Source of the DNA: Akanthomyces muscarius
Lineage: Eukaryota; Ascomycota; Sordariomycetes; Hypocreales; Cordycipitaceae
Direction: 5' to 3'
Length of the DNA: 64,000 nucleotides
NCBI RefSeq assembly: GCF_028009165.1
Contig: NC_079245.1
Span: forward strand, 1,178,001-1,242,000
A program made the translations under genes and the position numbers. Shown piece by piece: positions 1-10,424 of the stretch. How positions within the stretch are numbered: position 1 is the stretch's first letter; the number at the start of each line of letters is the position of its first letter. Under the pieces are notes generated by a model. It had not been told where the DNA came from. It ran no database searches and was given only the letters and a program-made list of their open reading frames with translations.

Positions 1-79
1 CATTGCTTATTTACATAAGATCGCTAATACACAGAGGTGGGAGAGGGCGGAATAGAGTCGAGATGTGCTTCAATGGAAG

Positions 80-480
80 TTACTCGTTAGGAGTGGAGAG
101 CTGGTTGCGATCATACATGACCAAATCATAAAAAATTCCCTTATTCTCCATCAACTCCGCGGGGCTGCCCGCTTCGAGAACCTTCCCGGCGCCCATGACC
201 ACGACCTTGTCCTAGTCCGCGATGCTCTTGAGGCGGTACGCAATGGTAACGACACAACGACCATCACTCTTGGCGGCTGCTTCGCGAAGCGCTGCTTGGA
301 TACCAGCGTCCGTCTCAGAGTCCATGTTCGATGTGGCTTCGTCAAGGAGCTTGGATTGACGGGCTAGGATGCTACACAGAGAACACAGAGAAAGGACATG
401 GCGCTGGCCGTGCGAAAAGAATTTACCCTTAGCCTTGACTTAGGTCGCTAGCGTCTAGACTCTCAAAAAAACTGGCACTC
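80..480 (-). pseudogene. ABC transporter (ABCC-like) C-terminal fragment, decayed
   Basis: Read on the minus strand, one frame gives the end of an ABC nucleotide-binding domain. It has a signature motif FSHGQR, then LLDEATSNMD (Walker B plus D-loop), a switch region TIAYRLKSIAD and the usual VVVMGAGKVLEAGSP tail, ending at a TAA at 80-82. The motif style matches the second ATP-binding domain of MRP/ABCC exporters. It is broken: TAG at 212-214 and TAA at 440-442 are both in frame with the signature motif, and the switch histidine is tyrosine (TAY for HR). All three changes are what C-to-T at CpA on the coding strand would give, the pattern left by repeat-induced point mutation. No membrane domain or start is visible. 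The upstream limit (about 480) is only a guess. I am confident of the family and of the decay, less so of its cause. Confidence 0.75.
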
Positions 481-673
481 GAATCGCCATCCTCAAAATC
501 GCTCGCGGAGTGTGTTGACTGCTTTTTCTTTGAGGCTTTCCTTTGTTATAGTAATGTGGCGATGCACTTGGAGCTGTTTCTTCTCGTTAGCCAGCGACAC
601 GGACATGTCACTTCAGCTAGGCATCTAGATTTGTACTCTTTTTTTAAACTCACGGCACGTGGCAATCTTCACT

Positions 674-2515
674 TCAATACCGCTTCCCTACGAAGCTTGG
701 CACTGGGATGGCACCCGACAAGTCGCGCAAAGCCGCCATGAGATCCGCATCTTCATCAACAAAGACCGCACTGCCTGCGTCTGCCTTGGGGCCATCCTCT
801 TCGTCTTTTTTTTCTTCTGGGTCGACGAAATACGGCACGTCATCCCGACTGCACTTGGTATGGCCCTCCTCCGGCATCGTTCCATTTACCATGTACGCGT
901 GGAGCAGGCGAGCCGCACACATTGACGGCGAAGACAAGGCGCAGTGTCCAATTCCCAGAACCTCGATGAGCTTGGCCTCGGGGAAGCTGTCGCGGGCCCT
1001 CTTGGCCGCAGACAGGGGGCAAATTGGATCGTATGTGGACGACATGACTAGCATAGGGTGGCGCGTCTGAACGTCGCGCCGAGGAGCGAAGCGGTGCGCC
1101 TTGGGGACTTTCCACTGCGCGGACATCATCGCGCCGCTCACTGTGCTTGTAACCCAAGGCGCGCATAATTCCGCCTCCGGCGCCGCAATCTTCAGCACGT
1201 CGTACCGGTCCTCGGGCCATGCAGGATGGCCAGATGGGCGGTCATTGTTCATGACAAATGTGCCTTGCTCGATCATGGCATTGCTACCATCCGCGATGGG
1301 ATCTTCGTCAGGATATGCCAGAAAAGCGCCAGTCGCGTTGCCAGAGAGCAGTTGGGCGAGGTTATCGGCAAGCGGGTACCAGGATTGAGACTTGTACATG
1401 GCCAAGAAGATGCCAGTGATGAGAGAGTTGTAAGAAATAGTTCCAAACATGGTGCTGTTGATGTAAACGGGCATGGGGCCGTCATCTTGTAAGTGATTCA
1501 AAAAGCTTGTCACGTTGCGCTGGATATCGCGGCCAGTTTGCCCCAAGCTGGATAGCTTGCAGGCGCTACCAGCTTTGACGCATTCGTCAAAGAAGCCGGA
1601 GAAAGCATTGTCGGTATCCTCGCAGCTGCTTTCAAGTGTCAGGTTGCCGTAGTATGCAAAGCTATCCAGGACTCCGTCAATTACAACGCGCTCAGCTCTC
1701 TCTGGGAACATGGTGGCGTAGGTCGCGCCGAGCGCAGTGCCATAGCTGTAGCCAAGATAGTAAAGACCGTCTTGGCCAAGAGCGTCGAGAATGTCATTCA
1801 TATCAGCGGCCGTCTGCGGGGTGTTGACGTGCGCCGCGTATTCGCCCATGTGGCCAGCGCACGCTTGCGCAAAGTTGCCAACTTCGTCGTAGCGCTCAAT
1901 GTCGTGCTCCGCGTCGCCATCGTAGTGGATTTGGTGCGTGCGCCGCATTTTGGCATCACTAAAGCACACTGCTGGGGGGCTTGACGCGCCAACGCCGCGC
2001 GGATCGAAGCCAATGAAGTGAAAGTCATGGCCAACAGCCTTTTGCAGTCCCACGCCCCTGGTCTTCAAGAAATTGACGCCGCTGCCGCCTGGTCCTCCGG
2101 GATTCAACAGGATGTTGTGCGTCGCATCGGCGTTGCCCCTTAGGCGGATCACAGGAATATTAAAGGTGTTGTTCCCTGAGCGCGAGGCGTTGAAGTGGTC
2201 CATAGGCACATCGATGGTGCCGCACTCAAGCGGTTTACCTTCAACATTGCCACAAGGCTTCCAGGCGATGGTCTCGTTGGGGTAGCGAAACACGACGTCA
2301 GGATGGTAGCGGCGAAGCAGGAGGAAGAGCGCAAGAAGCCCCGATACACAAAGATCGATGAGAAACAGAGCACCACAGCCTTTCAGGTAGGTCTCCTTTC
2401 TCCTCCAAAAGGGTCGCCGCTGGGCGACAGGCTCCTCGGCATTTTCTTGATTAGCGGCGTTGGGAAGCAGCGGCTCGCGCTCCGAGTCGGCATTAACGGC
2501 GGCGGGCGAGGACAT
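674..2515 (-). CDS. Membrane-anchored TAP-like alpha/beta hydrolase (serine peptidase type)
   Basis: Single-exon 613-aa protein. The N-terminus is cytosolic and carries an acidic dileucine motif (EREPLL, residues 12-17), followed by one membrane segment at about 48-67, so a type II topology. The lumenal part has an oxyanion-type NPGGPGGSG (138-146), DPRGVG (171-176), the nucleophile elbow GYSYGT with Ser257, and near the C-terminus STYDPICP and GIGHC, which supply the likely Asp and His. This order is that of prolyl/tripeptidyl aminopeptidase (TAP)-like hydrolases with the TAP C-terminal domain. About eight N-X-S/T sites in the lumenal part fit passage through the secretory route. The dileucine signal suggests sorting to the vacuolar membrane (inference). 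It probably removes short peptides from N-termini; the actual substrate cannot be read from sequence. Confidence 0.85.
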   Translation of the reverse strand: MSSPAAVNADSEREPLLPNAANQENAEEPVAQRRPFWRRKETYLKGCGALFLIDLCVSGLLALFLLLRRYHPDVVFRYPNETIAWKPCGNVEGKPLECGTIDVPMDHFNASRSGNNTFNIPVIRLRGNADATHNILLNPGGPGGSGVNFLKTRGVGLQKAVGHDFHFIGFDPRGVGASSPPAVCFSDAKMRRTHQIHYDGDAEHDIERYDEVGNFAQACAGHMGEYAAHVNTPQTAADMNDILDALGQDGLYYLGYSYGTALGATYATMFPERAERVVIDGVLDSFAYYGNLTLESSCEDTDNAFSGFFDECVKAGSACKLSSLGQTGRDIQRNVTSFLNHLQDDGPMPVYINSTMFGTISYNSLITGIFLAMYKSQSWYPLADNLAQLLSGNATGAFLAYPDEDPIADGSNAMIEQGTFVMNNDRPSGHPAWPEDRYDVLKIAAPEAELCAPWVTSTVSGAMMSAQWKVPKAHRFAPRRDVQTRHPMLVMSSTYDPICPLSAAKRARDSFPEAKLIEVLGIGHCALSSPSMCAARLLHAYMVNGTMPEEGHTKCSRDDVPYFVDPEEKKDEEDGPKADAGSAVFVDEDADLMAALRDLSGAIPVPSFVGKRY

Positions 2516-3115
2516 GGTTTTGTCATTTTCTTCGATGGGATGTTGTTAATGGATCAAAACAGTGAGGTTTTCCCTTCCAGCTGAGTCAAGATCAGGCTGG
2601 CTGCAAGGTGGCAGGACTGGCTGGGAGGTGTCAAACAAGGCTAGAGTGGCTGATCCATGGCGTCATATTGGCAGCAAAAGTACCAAATGTCAGTGAGTTG
2701 TCCCTACATCTAGCTAAAATAGCATTTGAGAGAGCGATAAATGTAGGATACCACAGAATACAATAAGGAGTTAGAGCAAGAATTCAACGATGCCACGTCG
2801 TGTCATTGGCATCAGCGCCAACTACGGCCGCCCCACGCTCACGGACAAGGCGGCGTATGTATGTATTAATGTGACAATCGGCTAGCTAATAAGCCGAGCA
2901 TTGCACTGTTAATACTTTATCGGTCGAAATTGTCTTATTGCTCTTTCAAAAAAACCAAAAGAAAAAAATAGAAAAAAAGAATCCTCCTATATTCCCCTTG
3001 CCACATGAAGAGTTGGGAGGATGCTGTTGACCACGTTGGCTGCGGCTTCATTGTCCTGCCTGTCTGCCTCTTACTGAGTCTATGTGTACAATAGTCCACA
3101 TTTGCAGTTCCTTTC
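2516..3115. other. Intergenic: 5' leader of the hydrolase and 3' end of the Zn2Cys6 gene
   Basis: No convincing reading frame. An A-rich tract lies at about 2948-2985. Both flanking genes are on the minus strand, so this holds the hydrolase promoter and the regulator's 3' UTR. Confidence 0.5.
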
Positions 3116-4975
3116 TCAACTCCACTGTGGCCATGAAGTCATTCCCTCATTGACATCGAACAATTCTGATCCAATGAGATCAGGGTAAAATCCCACATCA
3201 GATGGCAAAGGCGAGGCATCCAAAACCGTAAGGTTATAATGTGTAGCAGTGCTGGCTGCTGCGTCTGCGGGTACATAATTCGGGCGCAACTTTTGGAACT
3301 GCGATGAAACGATGTCGCTGAGCAAATGTGCCGCATGACATGGCAAGCCGATCGAGCGGAACCAGGTGACAAGTTTCGTCACCAGGCAATCTAGGCAATC
3401 AACATCGACATTCGCAATGCGCAGCTGGTCCTCATACATGTGGACAAGTCGACAGAGGGTCAGGGCAGAAAAGGTGACGAGATGATAGATGTGATCTGTC
3501 AAGTGGCGAGTCCGGTCATCCGTCGTGTCCATAGCCAGGTTGATGATGGTACTCGCGAGATCAATCATTTCCAGAATGATCGACGCATCCATCAAAGATT
3601 GTGGCGATCGGGCTGACTGGTAGTAGGCGAGAAGGTGCGCAAAGTGGAAGCCCATCTGAAGGAATTGAGAGCGAGGCTCGTCAAATAAGCTTGCCCACTC
3701 CTTTTTCCAATTCTGCAGAGCGACCCTGGCATCCTGTAAATCGACTCGATTGCTTTGTGGACAGCACTTTGTGTATATGACCCAGTAGAGCTTGACCTCA
3801 GCGACCATTCTCGCTTCATAATTTTTGAGGCTTCCCGTCTCTAGAAGGTGAGAGCATCGGTCCACATGGTCCTGGTTCAGCATTGCCGGTCTGCGCGTAC
3901 CGACGCAGTACTGCAGATGCGCGACACAGAGGTGATTCCAGAGGCACCAAGCATCAATGTAACTCTGCTCAATTTCCTGTCCCGGGCCAAGCTTGCCTGG
4001 GTCAGGGAAACATGCGCTAGCGAACCCTTGCTGAAGCGCATAGCCGGTGAGCAGCCAGCCGTCGATGCTCAAGGGCTGTTGGCCAATTGTCGTGGACCAT
4101 AGGCTCAGTATCAATATGGCTTGGAAGTGCTCGGCAGGTTGTGGTACTACGAGCAGCGCCTTCGAGACCAGGCTCTTTGCTTCGCGGAAGAGGCGTGGGG
4201 CTAGCTCGTCTGCAAGTTCTTGCGTCGTATGGCGTACTGCGATTAATAGTACACTACAAAGTAGCAGAGATGACTTTCTCACTTGAGACAGAAGCCCTTC
4301 GGTCGAGATCTGTTCAGAAAATCGGACCCAACGACCATAGTGGACGCGAAACCTGGCACTCGTCAGCAAATTAGAAAGGTTTGCGGGCGGGTAATTGAAC
4401 CGACAGTTTCAGTAATGAGCGGGCAGTGGAAGATGTGACCAGACCTGCCGAAATCACATCGGATACGCTGCTTGGAAGCGAGTCGAACTGCCCCGGAGGC
4501 GACACGCCAGCATCGGTCGCAGCCTCACGGATCAAGATGACGGGCGCCGGGTTTGGCTCCGCAGGGGGACGTTCCTCGGTTCTTGACTGCAACACCGTCG
4601 TCGTCGCATTCCCTTGATCTCTAGACTGCTCATCTAGACGATCAACCAAAGCTCCAACTGTTCTTTCAAGTCTTTCAAGTCTATACTCCCGAGTCAATTA
4701 TTGTACCTCAAGGCAGAGTCAACTATTCGGGCATACCTCGTATCTGTCGATGGCCGGCTAGCACTATAGTGTCTAGCTCGGATGCCACTTCTCTGCTGCC
4801 CAGACGGTGATTGACAGGAATCGGAATCCAGCAATTCTCCTAGTGAGCACGACAGAGATAGCGTGTGGCAGCGGAGACAGGCATCTCTGACACCATCCTT
4901 GGCGTAGCAACGAGTTTTGTGCCTTCGACACAAATCACATGCCTTTGAAGCTCTTCCTAAGCTCACCGGCGGCAT
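3116..4975 (-). CDS. Zn2Cys6 fungal transcription factor
   Basis: Three exons on the minus strand: 4975-4737, 4680-4405 and 4352-3116, giving 583 aa. Introns are 56 and 52 bp. The second has a GTCGGT donor, a weak but GT-AG site that keeps the frame. The N-terminus carries a binuclear zinc cluster with cysteines at residues 13, 16, 23, 33, 36 and 43 (C-x2-C-x6-C-x9-C-x2-C-x6-C). A short coiled coil follows (LERLERTVGALVDRL), which usually sets dimer spacing on CGG half-sites. The rest is a helical middle-homology region beginning around HYGRWVRF, typical of the fungal-specific TF domain. It should act in the nucleus; target genes are not evident. Family assignment is secure, exon edges are by eye. 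Confidence 0.85.
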
Positions 4976-5969
4976 GGCATCAGTCTCGCAGGATGCCTAG
5001 CTTTGGGCATTTTTTATTTGCATTTGCATGGATGGAAACGGCCAGCTTGTTGGCATTGCCTTATCTTACACCATAGGAGATGGATCCCCACATGAATGGC
5101 GCAATAATTGATCACGTAACGGGCCAATTATAGTGGCGGCGATCAAATCGCACGCTGATAGCATGCTGACTTGCAGCTTATCCAGAGTCTTGCTCGGCGA
5201 GCCAGCGCCCGTGTGAACGGATTCAGGCTAGTCACAATGCCAGCAGACCAGCCAGCAAGCCAGGCAGTCAGACGGCCGACCTGCCGGCGCGCCCGGCCGG
5301 CGCCTACGAGAGCAACCGATTTCTCCAAGGTTAATAATGACTAAACAATTACTTGAATAAGTGACTGGCAGGGCATCTAGTAGTCAATTGGAGGCTGATT
5401 GCGAATAGCATCAATGACCGGCTGGTGAAGTTGGGCACCTGCGTCTCAACTCAACCCACTTCTCAACAAGAAATCTATAACAGTGAACTTATACACTGCT
5501 TATTCAGTCATGTTGTGAAAAAGAATATATAGTTATATTCTCTAAAGCAAGTAAGGGGTATATAAAGGCATCGTAAAGCGTTATCCCATGTTTTAAAAAC
5601 TGTTTAGTCAATCTGACATTGACTCATCGGTGGCTAATACCACAATCTCTGCAGCCGCTACTCGCGGCTCATCAGCGGTGGCACAGCGCTTCTATCTGGG
5701 CAAAATCCCTCGCTGTCTCCCGCTCTGGGCACTCGGAGATAATATGCGTAGTTGCTTATTACCAATGAGCCCATCAGCGACCCCCAAGCTCACCTTGGTG
5801 AGCTCCCCAAGCTTTTACATGAGCTCGTGTCTCGATTGTGTTTGATTCGATGGTTGTGAAAGCAAATTGGTTCTGACTGGATGAGCTCGACGGCTGGGTT
5901 GATTGCCTATGACGATTTAATTAGCCACTGGCGTAAGATCCTCAGATGATATTAGTGTCAAATTAGGAC
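4976..5969. other. Intergenic, AT-rich in the middle
   Basis: Upstream region of the Zn2Cys6 gene and 3' flank of the CFEM receptor. 5340-5640 is clearly AT-richer than its surroundings and full of stops on all frames. No motif or transposon core was recognised. Confidence 0.45.
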
Positions 5970-7188
5970 TCACTTTCCATCGCGGCCTCTACGCGAGCTG
6001 CCGAATATTTGTGGCGCAACATGGTCTAGTACAAGACGCATAGCAGGCATGCAAGTGCAAATGAGGCCCACCCCAACCTCGATGGTCGAATACCACACAA
6101 TGTCGAATTGATCACGAGTTGGATTTGTCGTGTTTGCGTAGAACCGGATCGACTGCAGACGCAGGATTGAAACAATAGTGACACTGGATAGAAGCTGTTA
6201 GCTGACGCCAGTCATCGCTTGTCGACCACGACGAGTGGTGTCTTACCCAGCACCTGTCAAGAACATCAAGGTAGCGCCGACCTTCTTCTTCCAGTGGAGC
6301 CTAAGCTTCCGAATCTGACTGAGAGGAATCCCGATGAGCCAAACATCCGATGCCAGCGTTATGGCAGCATTGGACCAGCCGCTCGCATTGATGTCCATGC
6401 AGTGAGCATTGGCCAGCTTCAGTTCTTGCAGATCATACTTTGCCCTTTGATAGCTGACGGGCAAGCATTGAAAAATGGCGACCATGGCGAAGACGAATGT
6501 GAAGACGGCGTGAAAGCAAACCGTTCCCCAGAGTAGCGTTCGGATAGTCCGGCCAGGAAACAAAGTAAGGTAAAAGAGTGTCAGCGAAATCTTTATCAGG
6601 CCCATCAGTACAATGTATAGAATCTGGATGACGTAGAAGTAGAGCCCGAACAGTATCAGGTCGTGGGGAGATATTCCCCAGATATCCTTGCCCAGCCCAT
6701 GTATAGCCATATTGACGTTGACCGCAATGGAAGGCAGGCAGACGAGCGTAGCTGCCAATATGCTCCAGTCGGCACTGTCGAGTCGGCCCATGACGCTGAA
6801 AAACTGTTTATATGCAAGTCTCCCGACTAGCATTACACCAGCCATGGCGACGACTAGGACAACCATGACGATGAATCTCTTGGACTCGTCTCGAACTGGT
6901 GTTTGGCAGGTTGTTTCGGTAATATTTCTGAAAGCTGCCCCGCGATTGTGAGAAACGAGAAGGCCAAAAAGTTCACACGAACAATTAAAACGTACCAATT
7001 GCCTCTGGCAAGCTGCACGCGTGCTTTACGCACGTATCTGCCGTGCGCTCCAGCCCATCACCTCCACAGAGGCAGATGATGCCTGCCTGCGCGCAAATAG
7101 CAGTCACGCATGATATCTGCGAAACAGTTGGTATCGAGCCACCACGGAAACATAGTACCTCACTTACTGCGCAAGAAGGCAATGACAT
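5970..7188 (-). CDS. CFEM-domain Pth11-like membrane receptor
   Basis: Four exons: 7188-7168, 7116-6996, 6934-6247 and 6183-5970, giving 347 aa with introns of 51, 61 and 63 bp. The first about 60 residues hold eight cysteines in CFEM-like order (PSC, ISC, AIC, ICLC, TCV, HAC, TTC). A multi-span membrane domain (rhodopsin-like, Pth11 type) follows, with segments near VMVVLVVAMAGVMLVG, ILAATLVCLPSIAV, LILFGLYFYVIQILYIVLMG, a Phe-rich helix, and the tail after LTGAG. Such proteins are plasma-membrane receptors used for surface sensing. Oddities: the model starts directly at the CFEM domain with no signal peptide, so a further 5' exon may be missing, and the cytoplasmic tail is short. The last codon overlaps a GTGAGT donor-like site, so the C-terminus could also be longer. 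Confidence 0.72.
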
Positions 7189-8295
7189 TGCTTTTTTTTT
7201 CTATTGCGTCCGTCGGCTGCTGTGCAAAAAAGGTCTACATGTCGTGTGGAAGAAGAAAAGAAAAGATTTCGTGCTGTCCATATACCCCCCCTTCGCGAAG
7301 CACAACAAGTGTCAGAGCACAGACGGTTGGCTAGTGATTCACGACGCAGCGTAGCTCCCCAAGCCACGTCCCTTTCATGTCGAGGAAAGAAACGCCGTTC
7401 AAGTAGCTAAGCTAGACGAGGCTAGCCTGGCGCAACGATCAGACAGACATAAAACGCCCAAAGCGCATCGGACAGCTTGTCAACAATCGGCCCACAAATG
7501 CGTCAAAAACAATTGAGGAAATGTCTTGGCTTTGACCTACAAGGGTAGGACCAAGAGCGAGCGATTTGAGGTCGCAATAAGCAGCAGCCGTGCACGCCCA
7601 GTGGCGCACGCGAGGGGTTGCCTGCTTAATCTATCGCGAAACAATCTACGGGAACAAGGCTAGTTTTGAAATGACGGCCAGACTGCAGCCCGCACGGATG
7701 GATGTCCGCAAGGATGTACTGAGTAGTGGCATGATCTGCGAACTGCAGCTGCATGGATGGGGGTTCCGGAGGGATGGATTCCGTGATCGGCCTCGGCAAT
7801 TGCCCTGTGCCGCACATATGTGCTCAACAAAGTCGCTCGGAAACACGCCAAACCTGCATACTGGTACTAATAATCATTCCGGCGAAACTACCAGTAACTA
7901 GTCGCCCCCGCTCGATGAATTGCAAAGCGCTCGGCGCTCGTGGCGCTGTCGAAGAAGGGGTGGACCTTGTCGTGTAGATCATAGCTAGCATCTCGTAAAT
8001 GTACTAATGTGTTTCATGATTTTCTTTATATAGTATAGTGTATCGTCGCCGAGCGGAAAACTTATCTGCTCCATGGCCGAAATCCATGCGTGCGTCTACT
8101 CTGTGGCACGAACGCGACCCGGGCCGAAGGAGTTCGTGGCTAGGTTCGTTCTCAGTTGTAGCAATGGTATATGTGGAGTTGTTCCCATGCGATTCATCAC
8201 TTTGCGGAAGTCGAATCATGACACCTTGGGATCCAAGACACAATCCAATCTCAGCCACGATACGTTAATTAATTGCCGAATGATGATCCTCAAAT
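7189..8295. other. Intergenic between CFEM receptor promoter and MFS 3' end
   Basis: Short frames only; none has domain motifs or coding-like composition. It should contain the receptor promoter (and perhaps its missing first exon) close to 7189-7500. Confidence 0.45.
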
Positions 8296-9950
8296 CTACA
8301 CGACGGCTTCTGCTTGCCGATACTCAGGATCTTTCTTTGCCTCGACCCCGGAGTCTCCACCGTCAAACAGCCGGTACAGCAGCTTCCACACTAAGATAAC
8401 GCCAGTAGCGGCAATCGCACAAGAAGCCGCCACAAGCAAGCCGTATCTATAGCGAGGTGCATCTGCGTGCATGTTAGACTCGTACGCATATTTTTCCTGG
8501 GCTTATCGTACCTTGTGTGCGAAACAGCTGATTTCCAGGGAAATTTGCAAGCTGAATGGACATGACATATGCAGCCAAAGCTACCGGCCGCTTGTAGTCC
8601 TCCATTTTGGTAGTCAGCCAAGCTGCACTGATGGCTTGAGCACTGCCCATGCCCATTTGCGTCCAAACGACACCTCCTGCAAAGCACATATTAGAAACCT
8701 TGAATACAAAACCCAGTCTTTGGCAACTTACCGTAAAGCACCCATTTCGCAACGTTAGTTGGTGCCAATGCGAGCCACAAGAGCCCGATAGCGCCCCAGA
8801 GGTACCCTACAGCAATATGGAACCCGCGCTCTTGAAATCGGTCACTGCTGAAGGCGAGCCCAACGGACCAAATCAAAGCGCATATACTGCCCACAGAGTT
8901 CAGCCCATTCGCTTGCAGGGAGGTAAATCCTAGCGATTTGATAATGGATGGTGCATATGTGTTCATGGGCGATATCATGACCATGGAAAGCAGGGCTGCG
9001 ACAAGATGGCCGTAAAGCCTCCAATCACTGAAAGTGTCTAAAATGTGCGACGGCAAGACTGGTTTTCCATATCGCAGTGCCTTTGTCGGGTCGTTGCGTA
9101 TCACACGCGTGACGAGGATGGATGCCTCGCGGGGCGTAAAAATGGAAAACGATTTGCCGAACAGAGACTTCGGTCTGGCCGCATTGTGAGGAAAGTATAA
9201 ATAGGCGACGACTCCCAAGAAGCAAGTGAGAACGCCCTCTAGGCTTTTGTCAGTCGTGGTAATGGAATGCGATACTGAGATTGACCTACCAATAAGGAAA
9301 AGCCATTGCCATCCTTTGAGCCCGCCCTGTCCACGAAGCGACAGCAGGCCGATGGACAATGGTCCGCCCAGCGCTCCAGCAAAGCTATTCGCGGCCCAGA
9401 AAATCGAGTATCGAAATGCGAGCTCCTGATTTGTATAAAACTTTGAGATGTACAGGGCGAATCCGGGAATATAGCCACCTTCGAGCGCGCCGATGAAGAA
9501 CCGACACGCGTAGAGGCCGGCAGCATTCTTCATGAAGACTTGCGACCAGGTGACGGTGCCCCAAAGGAACATTGTGATGGGAAGAAAGCGCTCGGGACCA
9601 ATGTACTTGCTAATCATGTTGAACGGCAGCTCGGTGATGACGAAGCCGACCGTAAACAGTGTCTGCGCCAGATTGACCTGCATGTTGCCAACGTTGATGT
9701 CCTTGCGGAGGCTGTCGGTGAGGGCGTTGCCAATGTTGCTGCGATCAAACTGTAGGAAGCAGAAGCAGAGGACGATGGGAGGGAGGATAAAAAAGTCCAC
9801 CTTTCGCACGGCTCGCCGCGCTTCGCGGGTGTCAAACTGGAGAGTGGCATCGTAGCCGGGAACATGAACAGTCTCGTCCACGACAGTCACCTCTTTGTGC
9901 TCGTCGGGAAGGGAGCGGCTGAACGAGCCCTTTTCGGATATAGTAGACAT
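8296..9950 (-). CDS. MFS transporter, allantoate permease (Dal5) type
   Basis: Four exons: 9950-9290, 9238-8732, 8676-8512 and 8462-8296, giving 499 aa. Introns are 51 (in frame), 55 and 49 bp. The hydrophobic pattern is that of a 12-span major facilitator. Family marks of the anion:cation symporter/Dal5 group are visible: FLQFDRSNIGNA after the first helix, RFFIGALEGGYIPG in the fourth, WQWLFLIEG before the sixth and APRYRYGLLVAASC near the end. Homologues import allantoate, vitamins such as pantothenate or nicotinate, or small dicarboxylates across the plasma membrane. The substrate here cannot be assigned. The gene lies head-to-head with the arylsulfotransferase-like gene, sharing a 474-bp promoter, so joint use of an organic anion is possible but unproven. 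Confidence 0.88.
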
Positions 9951-10424
9951 GGTGACTTGACTGAGGTTCGACTTGAGCCTGTCCTGGCGCTCAAAAGTAC
10001 ATTAACGTAGTTGCGATAATGAGACGCTCAAAGTCGCTTCAACTTTAGGCGGTATCCTCCCCCGGGCGACAATGTCATTTTTATACATTTTCTTGTAAAT
10101 GAGAGATCCTATCTAGAGCACCGGCTGGCGGCAAGTGTCAAGCCTCTGGGGAGGTTAAAGATAACATGAAAGCCCAAATGGCGTGCTTATCAGCTTTACC
10201 TGCAATGGCACTGGTGGAGTGGCGCCTCCCTTGTGAAGCCGACGGCATGCCGCCGGCTCTCCTACGGGATGCCGTCGGTGGGCGTCGATGGCAGCATGAT
10301 GGAATCATTATTATAACAGGAGCTTATCTTCGCAATTTTGACGACTTATTGCTCAATCGATTCCGCTCAATGCCCTTTGGTATCTTGTTCACTTTTTCTT
10401 TTCTTTTCTCAACACACGGTGGCC
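9951..10424. promoter_or_regulatory. Divergent promoter of MFS transporter and arylsulfotransferase-like gene
   Basis: A 474-bp region between two divergent starts. It contains a perfect inverted CGG-N4-CCG (CGGCATGCCG) at 10243-10252, a shape bound by many Zn2Cys6 proteins. Pyrimidine-rich leader sequence precedes the ATG at 10425. Regulator unknown. Confidence 0.4.
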
